Positions 12,119 through 21,059 of a stretch of 64,000 nucleotides of DNA are shown here, one piece after another (position 1 is the first letter of the stretch; each line of letters opens with the position of its first letter). Origin of the DNA: Warburgia ugandensis (taxonomy: Eukaryota; Streptophyta; Magnoliopsida; Canellales; Canellaceae). A program made the translations under genes and the position numbers. A model generated the notes under the pieces. That model saw only the letters and a list, made by a program, of their open reading frames with translations. It was not told the DNA's origin and made no database searches. The stretch covers positions 27,061,618 to 27,125,617 of the forward strand of contig CP141128.1 of NCBI GenBank assembly GCA_035236585.1, given 5' to 3'.

Positions 12119-12445
12119 AAACCTCCAGTAGGTTTGGGAAGAAGGGGGGGTGCCCGTATCAAAATAGTTCCATGTTTTCTCAGGCCAAATCCATTTTGAA
12201 ATTAAATTGCAATTTTGCCCTTGAACTTCAAAGGGCCGTAACTTGCTCATTTTAACTCCGTTTTGGGTGATTCTGGTCTTGTTGGATTCCTTTTTCCGAA
12301 ACGCACCTAAAAGTACCATTCTCAAGACCAAATTTCTGGGTCTAGTCAGGGTGAATAGTGAAATGACCAAAATACCCTTATCTCAAAAAGTGAACTTTTC
12401 ATTACCAACTTGGGATTTCAAGGTTACAAAAATGGAGTCATTACA

Positions 12446-12765
12446 CATGCAATGAGAGAATTGAGAAGCGGAGGTTCATTCGCTCTTTGTTGCCCTGCAA
12501 TATCAACAAGACATCTCCACGAGTGCGAGCTTATTTCCATTCCTTCCATGTTTTGACCAGCTTCTACCTCAATTTTGCTAAAGACTTCAGTCTATCATGG
12601 CTCCTCTTGCTATGTATTGAAGGCGGGTAATTTCGAGTTCAATTGTGATGCATCTTGAGTGGGGCTTGGAATCGTACCAAGCCAAAACACACTTCCAATA
12701 GGTTCTTCCTGTGAAAATTTGAGTAGCACTGCAATCAATTGTGCTACTTCTAACTTTTGATTTAT
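12446..12765 (+). pseudogene. Chromovirus 2 RNase H fragment
   Basis: After a few gag-like residues the sequence jumps to the connection/RNase H part of chromovirus pol: LTSFYLNFAKDFS (12550-12590) corresponds to the usual ASFYRRFI-x-NFS, and FNCDAS (12640-12660) to the RNase H FEVECDAS motif, followed by a stop where a glycine is expected. Protease and most of reverse transcriptase are missing, so this element suffered an internal deletion. Reading resumes at 18012 after the hAT insertion. Confidence 0.75.
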
Positions 12766-12773
12766 GCTATAAT
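12766..12773. repeat. 8-bp target-site duplication, left of hAT copy 2
   Basis: GCTATAAT, exactly repeated at 18004-18011. Eight bp is the diagnostic duplication length for hAT elements. Confidence 0.93.
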
Positions 12774-14029
12774 CTATGTAGTTGTAGGTGCAAGGTGCAC
12801 CCAGGCTCAAGGGGTGCGACTTATGCCTAAAGGGATTAGGCATCAAGGCACAAAATTAAGTATTTTAAATTTTTTAAAAAGAAAAAATTAAAAATAAAGT
12901 CAAAAAATTATAAAAAATTCAAAAAAAAAAGAAAATTTGGAAATATAAAGATATGAATAAATACTTGTCAACAATAACAACCTAAGGTTAAATTAAACAA
13001 TCATACACAAAGAAATAAGTTGAGAAATATACAAATACAATAAACAATCAAATGGGGAGTAGCAGGGATTACTACCTCAATTTGCTGTGGTCTCATCATC
13101 ATTGCCATCATCTTCTTGTAAATCCAGAAACAATAAACAACCAAACAACGGTTTTATAAATGAAGTAAAGCAAATGTTGGAGGTAACTATTAAGACTTAA
13201 AAGAGTCATTTTCCTGCACCTCTTCCTGATTAAAAAGTTCAAGATCATCATCAGAATCATCTCCCTGAGAGATATAGGCATCCTCCTCCTTAGTCTCCTC
13301 ATTACCTTGCTCTTCTCCAACATCCTCATTTGGTTCTTAATAAACATTAGCTTGAGACTGAGAAATGTGGCTCCCCCTCTGCCCCCTCCCTCACCTCAGG
13401 TATTGCCTAGTAGATGGAGCATCACATTCACTTGATCCCTCAGCAAGCTCACCATTTAACTAGGTGAGGTCATCACTTTGATGCACTAGATCATCTTCAG
13501 CATCTTCTTGAACGATCCACTCATCACTTTCATCGACTTCTCATAACAGAATAGGATTTGTATACGTTTGCATTTTCAAACAATCCTCATGTCGACAACG
13601 AAGGCGCTGATTGTATTGACCGTATACTAGATCGTTTAATATCTTAGCGTGCAACCTATTCCTCTTCTTAGTGTGGATCTGAAAAGAAAAAGCAATTATA
13701 AATTTAGAATACAATGAATGTTATACTAAATTACTAATAACTACTAAATCTTAATATCTAAGTAGCTTACATTTTCGAAAACACTCTAGTTGTGTTCGCA
13801 AGGAGATACACTGCATATCTGGGAGTGGACCCTAATGGCGAATGTTTGAAGATGTGGCACTTCAGCCCCAAAATTAATCCACTACTCACCTACAAAAGTT
13901 GAAGAAAATTAAAGTTAGAAAAATAAATAAAATTATAATATTATAAAATAAAATTTAGAAGTTAAACCTTAAAACATAAAATAACATAAAACACTTACAA
14001 GGGGCTAGGGTTTTTCTTTTGTGTATTGC

Positions 14030-15331
14030 TAGGTTATTGCCAAACAAGCCTCCATCATGTCTGTAGATGGATATTTGATCTACCACCATGTCAGCCTCAT
14101 CTCCATCATATCACCTACTGATGGCATGCGTTGGACCATTCTTGATATCACTGTTGTGCTCAATTTCAATGTTATGGTCGTAGTAGAAGGATGGGTTGAG
14201 GTAATATCCCGTTGTATGCAAAGGCTGGTGAAGTTGAGAACTCCATCTACTATTTATGATCCCCCAAATATGAGTGGTTAGATGCTCATCTCTTACTAGA
14301 TTAGCTTGAATTTTGTCTTTGGCCATGGCTATAGCCTCAAAGATATATCCCATCGCTGGCTTCTCCTCACTGTCCACCATCCCCTAAACCTCTACAAGTG
14401 GAGTCATAATCTTCAAAGAAAAGAGGATATGGTTCCAGAAGCTGGGTGCGATACAATCCTTTCAGCTCTCTTACCCCTAGGCCTTTTCGGCCATTTACTG
14501 TTCATCCACTTCGAACAGTGGAACATTGCCCTCAACTCTGGTTTCAAGTTGTTAATGGTTTCTAAGCTCAAGAAGTAGGTGGCGAAGCGCATCGCTGCAG
14601 GTCTAACTAAATCTTTTTTCTTTGTAAATCTTCTCATAAGATGAAGGATATGTGTGCCTATATGTAAAAACTGTCATCGCCAGGTCATTGCCAAACAAGC
14701 CTCTAGCATGTCTGTAGATGGATATCTGATCTATCACCATGTCTGCCTCATCTCCATCATATAACCTACTAATGGCATGCATTAGACTATTCTTGATATC
14801 ACTATTACGCTCAATTTCAATGTCATGGTCATAATAGAAGGACGGGTTGAGGTAATATCCCGTTGCATGCAAAGGCTGGTGAAGCTAAGAACTCCATCTA
14901 CTGTTTATAATTCCCCAAACATGAGTGGCCTGGTGCTCATCCCCTGCTAGATTGGCTTGAATCTTGTCTTTGACCCTGACTATAGCCTCAAAGATGTATC
15001 TCATCGCTAGCTTCTCCTCACTATCCATCACCCTCAAAACCTCTACAAGTGGAGCCATAATCTTCAAATAGAAGAGGATGTGGTTTCAAAAGCTGGTGCG
15101 TGATACAATCTTTTCAGCTCTTTGACCCTTTAGGCCTTTTCGGCCATTTTTTAATTCATCCACTCTGAATAGTAGAACATTGGCCTCAACTCTATCTTGA
15201 AATTGTGGATGCTCTCTAGGCTCAAGAAGTTGGTGGCAAAAGTGCGTGACTGTAGGTTTGACCAAATCTCTTTTTTTATGTAAATCTTCTCATAAGATGA
15301 AGAACATCTGTGTGGTTATATATAAAAACCG
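14030..15331. repeat. 651-bp direct duplication within hAT transposase
   Basis: Two adjacent diverged units, about 14030-14680 and 14681-15331. Landmarks recur at an offset of about 651 bases: CAAACAAGCCTC at 14041 and 14692, and the CTTCTCATAAGATGAAG block near 14630 and 15281. The minus-strand coding segments DSEEK-AMGYIFEA and GYYLNPSFYYDH each occur twice as a result. Confidence 0.9.
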
Positions 15332-16198
15332 TCGCCCTAGCTTCTGCCACAGTTTTTTTCACAATAGGCAATTTTCCTATCATCTAACATTAGATCTATA
15401 CAGTGAGCCGCACAATGAGTCTAATACAAATGTGGCCTTCTCACCATTAACTCCCTTCCCACAGCCATGTAGTTGGAGGCATTGTTAGTTATGACCTAAA
15501 ATATATATATAAAAAGAAAAAAGACCATGACAAATATTAAGTTTATATAGGGTGAACTTGTATCATAAACAAGTTGAAATACTTAACTCATTATAGATAT
15601 AAAACTAAATAATTACCTGAACTACATTATTCTCCCCAACTTTATCAATCCCCTTTTCTAGTATGTCAAGTATTAAGTTTGCGGTCTTGACATGCGCACA
15701 TCCATCAATAGATTTCAAAAAAACTGTCTCGATTGGACAGTTCACCAAAAAGTTGACAAGTGTGCGACCCTTGCCATTAGTCCACCAATCAGACATGATG
15801 GAGCGCCCATACCTGTAAAAACATCAGCGTCACTGTCACCTTGAGACTTGAAAGGAATATACAATAATATAAGGATGCGATTCTGCGAAAAAGAATATTG
15901 AACACATACACACCTAATCCAATCAGCTTTACATTGATCTATAGACACTTTTGTCTTCTCTACTTGCTTTTGAAGAAGACTCACCCTCAACTCGTGATAT
16001 GAGGGTGTCTTGAAACCATAGTCACATAAGATCATAGAATGTAAGATTAGGTAAATGGTTAAAAGCCTAAAACAAGTATTAAATTATTAATTATTAATTA
16101 TTTAAAGTATAAGATACTTGAACCATGTTGCACAACTGTCTCTAACTCCTTATAAGCTCTGTTCATTGTCGTTTGCTGCGGGTGCTTTTTCCTTACCC

Positions 16199-16316
16199 TG
16201 AGCCTCAGGGTTAGGAGCAAAAAGATAGTCAATAGGCTCCTTTGTTGTCTGTTGCGTTGAGCCTCAGGGTTAGGAGCAAAAAGATAGTCAATAGGTTCCT
16301 TTGTTGTCTGTTGCGT
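16199..16316. repeat. 59-bp tandem duplication
   Basis: Two near-identical 59-bp units (16199-16257, 16258-16316) within the linker exon of the transposase. Fifty-nine is not a multiple of three, so the duplication shifts the frame after PNPEA. Confidence 0.92.
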
Positions 16317-16811
16317 GGGTGCCTTTCCCTTGTGCTTCTTCCTTTCAATGAAAATACTACCAGCCCTAGTACTATCAATCTCCTCCACCTCTTCATCATC
16401 ATCATCATCAACGTGCATGCCAAATAAATTCTCTAGCCTCTCCATCTCCTTTATTATTCTCTCTCTATTCTCTTTCTTCTTTTTTGATATATTCATATAA
16501 TCTAATATCTTATTAGATATGTCAGGAGTGACTTGAGAACATTTTTTTGCATTTCTATGACCGCTCGTCAAATGTTGTTTCAATCTAAATATTCCACCGC
16601 TATACCTATTGGCACAAAGCTTGCACCAAACTAAATTTTTGTCGGTTGGATCCCTTGCCTCTCCATATTCCCATCCTGGATCCATTGATTTTGATGATGC
16701 AGGGTTGGAACCCCTTGGTGAAGACATATCTATGCTTTGTCGATTGGAAACCTAAGTTGACTTGAACCCTATAAACAAAGTTAACAAACATAAGAAATTA
16801 ACAAAGTAAAA

Positions 16812-17400
16812 ACTATTGTTACTGATATTAACAAAAAAACAATAATGTATTTCATGAATTAAAAAAAAAAAAACAGAAAAAAAAACAAATTATAAAAAGG
16901 ATGATGTGGACTTGTCATTTTTTAGCATTACAATGTTTTTTTTTTTTTTTTACTATTACTACTGAAATTAACAAGAAAACAGTAATGTATTTCATGAATT
17001 TTCACAAAAAACAGTAAAAACAAAAACATAAAAAAAGTAAAAAAATAAAATACAAATTATAAAAAGGATGATGTGGAATTGTCATTTTTTAGCATTACAA
17101 TGTTTTTTTTTTACTATTACTACTGAAATTATAAAAAAACAGTACTGTATTTCATGAATTTTAACAAAAAACAGTAAAAAAAGAGAAAGAAGAAGTAAAA
17201 AAACATACAAATTATGAAAGGATGATGCGGAATTGTCAATTTTTAGCATTAGAATGATTTTTTTACTATTACTGCTGAAATTAACAAAAGAAACAGTAGT
17301 GTATTTCACTGAAAAGTAACAGCAAAAAAAACAAAGAAAGAAAGAAAAAAGGGGTAAAAATGAAAACATGAAAGAATACCATGGGAATGTCGGTTTTAGC
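16812..17400. repeat. AT-rich minisatellite, about 4 units of 140-160 bp
   Basis: Units begin near 16812, 16951, 17112 and 17263. Each has TACTATTACTACTGAAATT, an ACAGTA-TGTATTTCA block, poly-A, then GGATGATG and TTTTTAGCATTA. It lies upstream of the transposase start. Copy 1 has about one or two looser units at 1440-1800. Confidence 0.85.
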
Positions 17401-18003
17401 TATGCAATGCAAACCCATGTATGCATTGCACAAAAAATTAGAGAAAAAAGAAATACTGATATATATTGTAATTTTCGGTAAAAAATACAGGAAACAGACA
17501 AAAACAGTAAATATTACATCAAAATCTATGAAAAGAAATGGAAATAATGAAATGGAGTTTTCATTTTTAGCATTAGAGTGTAGATATGTTGACATTTTTG
17601 ACAAAACACAAGCATTGATCATTAAAAATAAAAAAACGTCACTGTTTTTACCACTTTTATCAGAAAAATGAAAAATAGTAAATACCCAATGAAATCTTAA
17701 ATTTCTTACCTTTAATCACTTCAACAAAGCTTCAATCGCCATTGGAAGATCAGGATGGTCACCAGAAGAAGAAAGGAAGACTGAGAAGAAAAAGAAGAAG
17801 AATAATCTGAAATAGGGTTTTATATCACTTACGGTGCGCTTGGAGTCGGGGGTGCAAAAAGCGCAAGGCGCAAGCGGCAGAAAGTCGCGCGACTAGGCGC
17901 GTCTAGTTGCATTGCACCTTAATTGTTTTGCACTTGGCCTTAGTCGAGTCGCAAGGCTGCGCCTTTTTGCGCCTAGGGACTAGGAGTGCCTGCAACTACA
18001 TAG

Positions 18004-18011
18004 GCTATAAT
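18004..18011. repeat. 8-bp target-site duplication, right of hAT copy 2
   Basis: GCTATAAT, identical to 12766-12773. Confidence 0.93.
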
Positions 18012-18840
18012 CAAGGCCTTGTGTTTTTGGTGCCACTGGTAGATCTTTAGGGACTTTGTTCTTTACTCTGGTCATGAAGGTCTAAAGCATATCAATGGCC
18101 AGCAAAGTTGAAATCTGAGGCATGCTAGGTGGGTTGCCTATCTACAGGGATTTTTCATTCGTATCTGACACTAATCTGATGCAATCAATTGTTTTGCAGA
18201 TGCCTAGACCTCTATGCAGTTTGATGTCGTAGGATTTGATTTGCTTAAAGAATGGATGCCTTCTGTTATTGCAGACCCCCTAAAATGCAGAATTTACAGA
18301 TTCACAGTGGTGGAAGGTTACCCTTTTAAAGGTTGCAGTTTGTGGATTCCTGATGCATCTTTGAGGCAAGCCATTATCCTAAAATTTCATAATACAGGCC
18401 ATTGTGGATGTGATGTGAGTATCCCATTTGTACGTGACAGTTGCTTTTGGCTTAGTGTTCATGAAGACAAGTTTAAATGTCAAAATGTGCCACACCTTTC
18501 AGATATGACACCTCCTTGTCAAATGCAGGCCTATATACTCCATTGCTATTTCCAAAAAGACTCATGGGGGATGTCCTCGTTGAACAACACGAGCAGCAAA
18601 CATGATTTTGGTGATAGTGGATCGTTGTTCTAAGATGGCACATTTTCTCTCATGGAAAACCACACATTGATTCTAGTTAGAGTGCGGATATGCTCTTTAG
18701 GGATATTGTCCATTTTATGGATTGCCAAGACCATTGGATCCGATCATGACACTAGATTTTTGAATCATGTTTTAACTGGTGTGGAAGAAAGTGGAGACTT
18801 CATTGAACTTATTTTAGGACAAAATGAGCTGATCTTTTAG
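18012..18840 (+). pseudogene. Chromovirus 2 RNase H end and integrase fragment
   Basis: Continues the element cut by the hAT. Broken RNase H reads YSGHEGLKHINGQQ and RWVAYLQG-like pieces (18060-18160), with a decayed ADALS position near 18200. The integrase zinc-binding region follows in the open frame 18214-18633: LWIPDASLRQAII, FHNTGHCGCD (the HHCC histidines) and RDSCFWLSVHEDK. Integrase core remnants (18640-18800) include SDHDTRFLNH, matching the catalytic SDRDTRF motif with His for Arg. Decay ends recognisable homology near 18840. Confidence 0.8.
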
Positions 18841-19609
18841 AATAGAGAGAGGATGATTTACTGGTTTTCAGAGTACTCTTATTACTTGGTTTTTTCTTCC
18901 TGAAAAAATAATGTTTCCAGCTTTATTAAACCTTCTGACTGAGTCAATGGGTGATTTCAATTTGACGTCCACCATTTCTACAGCTTGTTTTGCCTTGTAG
19001 ATTGTGAGTATTCTCATTGTCGGCAGTGACTCAGTTGTTTGGGTAGTTTCAGTATCTTGTGCAAGAGATTTTGCTGGTTAAGATGTTCAGTGCTGAGCCT
19101 ATCTTTTGTTTGGTTTAAGGTAGGGGAGAGCCCATGAGTGTTATGGTAGTGGTAGCGAGGGATACGATGGTGATGGGAGGGATACTAGGCCTCGGATGGG
19201 CGATGGGTCCAATGATGAAGACTGCATTTTTTATGGTTTATGGTTACTGAAACTAGTTTTTGAATCTTAATAGGATGTTTGTGCTGCCTGTTGGGATCTG
19301 ACCGGTCAGTGTGGCTCTTTAGGCTCCTTCCATGAGCCTTGGATTTTGGTTTTCATTATTCAGGTGGTTGACCTACTTTCCCAATAGGAAGTTGACTTTA
19401 GTGCCACTTGGCTCATATTATCTTCATGTAGAAACCTCCTCCCAACTTTTGCCATGTTGGCGCATTTTCTGGCTACTTATACTAAATGCTTATTTTGGAT
19501 TTCAAGTGGGATTTGGCTGGTTTTTCGCAAACTCCTTATGTTCACATGCATAGCATTGAGCCTACGCTCACCTGCAACAGTCTTGGTTTTTGCATTTTTA
19601 TCCTGTGAG
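18841..19609. other. Unclassified sequence before copia element
   Basis: Separates the integrase relic from the copia 5' LTR. No domain, terminal repeat or tandem array was recognised; the open frames at 19332-19553 and 19454-19747 are short and lack conserved motifs. It could be the chromovirus 2 tail or an unrelated insertion. Confidence 0.4.
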
Positions 19610-19834
19610 TGTTGTGTTGTGCTCATATTGAATTATATTGCGCTACGAACTGGGGGTCCACGGGGTGGAGCCCCTAGTGCTGGTCAAGCCCGAAAAAATG
19701 TAGATTTCTGTTTTGTAATATGGGGGGCCAATTGCGTCTTTTGTTAGCATATTTTATGTATCCTCTTGACACAAGGGTCCTTCTCCAAGGATGGAGAAAT
19801 CTTCTATACCTTATGGCGGCTATTTTATGGAGAT

Positions 19835-19844
19835 AGTCTTTGTG
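19835..19844. repeat. Target-site duplication, left of LINE B
   Basis: AGTCTTTGTG, repeated exactly at 20808-20817. The 3' LTR equivalent (CTGTGTGATTCTG) shows the uninterrupted arrangement. Confidence 0.88.
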
Positions 19845-20807
19845 TTTCTGTTTTTATGGGTATATACACATAATTAAAGATATTTATGAGGGAGCGATAA
19901 CAAATGTTAAGACCACTAGTGGCAAGACTGGTGATTTTCTTGTCACTGTAGGATTGCATCAAGAATCAGCATTGAGCCCTTACCTTTTCACGTTGGTTAT
20001 GGACGAGTTAACAAAACATCTGTAGGAGGAGATTCCATGGTGCATGCTGTTTGCAGATGATATAGTCTTAATTGATGAGACAAGGGAGGCATAAACACAA
20101 AGCTAGAGTTATGGAGGGAAGCATTAGAATCTAAAGGATTTAAAATCAGCCGAACTAGGACAGAATATATGGATTGCAATTTTAGCAAGGAGAGTAGGAG
20201 TAGGACTGGAAAGACCACTTTTGGTACATAGGATCAATGGTTTATGAGAGTGGAGAGATTAAGAGGGAGGTTACCTAGAGAATCCAAGCGGGTTAGAACA
20301 AATGGAGATGTGCATCTAGAGTTTTGTGTGATTGGTGGGTGTTACTTAAACTAAAAGGAAAATTCTATATGATGGCCAGAAGGCCTGCCATGCTCTATGG
20401 ATCAGAGTGTTGGGCAGTTAAGAAATATCATGTTCATGGGATAAGTGTCTCGGAAATGAGGATATTGAGATGGATGAGCGGCAAGACAAGAAATGATAGA
20501 ATTAGGAATGAAAACATTAGAGGAAACTTAGGGATAGCACAAATAGGTAAAAAGATGAGGGAGATTAGACTTAAATGGTTTGGACATGTCCAAAGGAGAT
20601 CGAAAACGACACCGGTTAGATGGAGTGAGGCAATGCAAGTAGAAGGTTCTAAAAGGGCAAGGGGAAGGCCCAAAAGAACATGGATAGAAGTGGTGAGAAA
20701 AGATCTAAAAACTTTGGGACTGAATGAAGCTATGGTACTTAATAGAGGGGAATGGAGGAACAAGATTCATGTGATTGATGCCTAATTGGGATAAGGTCTT
20801 GATGATG
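19845..20807 (+). mobile_element. RTE-type LINE, copy B (5'-truncated) in copia LTR
   Basis: Begins inside reverse transcriptase ([18 protein letters not shown]) and ends AATTGGGATAAGGTCTTGATGATG. The catalytic segment keeps LFADD (20050-20064). The C-terminal frame 20324-20785 (153 residues) is open: YGSECWAVKK, RILRWMSGKTR, IRLKWFGHVQR, KRARGRPKRTWIEVV. Flanked by AGTCTTTGTG at 19835-19844 and 20808-20817. 5' truncation is the usual outcome of target-primed reverse transcription. Confidence 0.9.
20324..20785 (+). pseudogene. LINE copy B reverse-transcriptase C-terminus (open frame)
   Basis: An uninterrupted 153-residue segment corresponding to the thumb/C-terminal part of RTE-type LINE polyprotein. 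It cannot work alone because the upstream RT is truncated and carries a stop (after KHL at 20023) and a frameshift near 20088. It is the longest intact LINE-derived frame in the window. Confidence 0.82.
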
Positions 20808-20817
20808 AGTCTTTGTG
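20808..20817. repeat. Target-site duplication, right of LINE B
   Basis: AGTCTTTGTG, second copy; LTR sequence resumes immediately after. Confidence 0.88.
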
Positions 20818-20839
20818 ATTGTGCTTCCTATTTTTCATC

Positions 20840-20872
20840 TTTCTTCTTCTTCTTCTTCTTCTTCTTTTTTTT
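20840..20872. repeat. (TTC)n simple repeat
   Basis: About eight TTC units followed by poly-T, inside the copia 5' LTR. The 3' LTR lacks it, so it expanded after insertion. Confidence 0.95.
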
Positions 20873-20890
20873 AATTGCATTTTCATGACA

Positions 20891-21020
20891 GTTAAGTCGG
20901 AAACAGCCTCTTGCAAAAATACAAGGTAAGGCTGCTTATTGTAGACCCTTGTGATCTGCCCCTTCCTCGAACCCCACATACGCGGGAGCTTGGTGCAGTA
21001 GGGCTGCCCCGTTTCTATTG
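20891..21020 (+). mobile_element. Au SINE fragment at the LTR/primer-site junction
   Basis: 5'-truncated Au SINE: AAACAGCCTCTTGCAAAAAT, a GTAGACCCTTGTGATC block and CGGGAGCTTGGTGCAG, ending GGGCTGCCCCGTTT. It lies between the copia LTR end and the primer-binding site. TTCATGACA before it and GTCGTGACA after it (7 of 9 positions match) may be the duplicated target. It lacks the A/B-box part. Confidence 0.85.
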
Positions 21021-21030
21021 TCGTGACAAC

Positions 21031-21043
21031 TAGTATTAGAGCC
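21031..21043 (+). promoter_or_regulatory. Copia primer-binding site
   Basis: TAGTATTAGAGCC, two changes from TGGTATCAGAGCC, the site complementary to initiator methionine tRNA used by plant copia elements to start minus-strand DNA synthesis. Confidence 0.82.
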
Positions 21044-21059
21044 TTAGGTTCGAGTGAGA

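Larger units (their letters stand above)
9705..12445 (-). mobile_element. Solo-LTR-like element, family A copy 1
   Basis: A 2741-bp non-coding unit beginning TGTGATGACCCGGG and ending CATTACA, so it has the TG...CA ends of an LTR. The flanking 5-mers are CAAGC (9700-9704) and CATGC (12446-12450), four of five matching. It resembles the units at 43243-45988 (inverted) and 46605-49310 (same orientation), but its right-hand third has diverged and a ~58-bp segment is triplicated. Orientation is inferred as minus: in the related family at 43181-55100 the primer-binding site adjoins the GTCGTCACA end. Short open frames inside show no recognisable domain. Confidence 0.75.
13085..16727 (-). pseudogene. 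hAT transposase pseudogene with introns
   Basis: Multi-exon transposase of the BED/DUF659/dimerisation type. From the ATG at 16727 it has: a BED finger (WCKLC ... H-x4-H); an acidic Asp-rich run; PIDYLFAPNPEA; DUF659 at 15796-15605 (MSDWWTNGKGRTL); a catalytic-core segment at about 15500-15240 with NNASNYMA and an AAHCIDLML motif; and the dimerisation region near 13889-13571 with NFGAEVPHLQTFAIR, SVFEN and IHTKKRNRLHAKILNDLVYG. The tail is acidic. Two introns keep good signals: 13679-13770 (GTAAGC...TTTTCAG) and 13890-13998 (GTAAGT...TTGTAG). Two conserved Trp codons beside them are TAG. A 651-bp duplication in the middle further breaks it. Not functional. Confidence 0.88.
12774..18003 (-). 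mobile_element. hAT transposon, copy 2 (both ends present)
   Basis: A 5230-bp element bounded by imperfect terminal inverted repeats. The left end is CTATGTAGTTGTAGGTGC (12774-12791); the right end, read on the other strand, is CTATGTAGTTGCAGGCAC; 15 of 18 bases match. It is flanked by the exact 8-bp duplication GCTATAAT. Subterminal DNA at both ends is rich in GTGCAAGG/GCGCAAGG-type motifs, as expected for transposase binding sites in hAT elements. The transposase is on the minus strand. The host sequence is RNase H of chromovirus 2, whose reading stops at 12765 and continues at 18012. Confidence 0.93.
19610..20890 (+). repeat. Copia 5' LTR, split by a LINE
   Basis: Starts TGTTGTG like the 3' LTR at 24850. 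Shared landmarks: CTACGAACTGGGGGTCCA here and CTATGAACCGGGGGTCCA there, the GCCCGAAAAAA run, CTTTTG-TAG, and after the LINE TTCTTATTTTTCATC-type sequence. It ends near TTCATGACA. About 960 bp of LINE lie inside (19845-20807), so the LTR proper is about 320 bp. Confidence 0.82.

Noticed and set aside
16812-17671. Frames in the poly-A/T minisatellite (for example 17082-17369 and 17281-17622 minus) as membrane proteins
   Set aside because: Phe/Leu-rich translations arise from poly-A/T runs; no conserved features.
20840-20872. TTC run as a regulatory polypyrimidine element
   Set aside because: Absent from the partner LTR, so most simply a microsatellite expansion.
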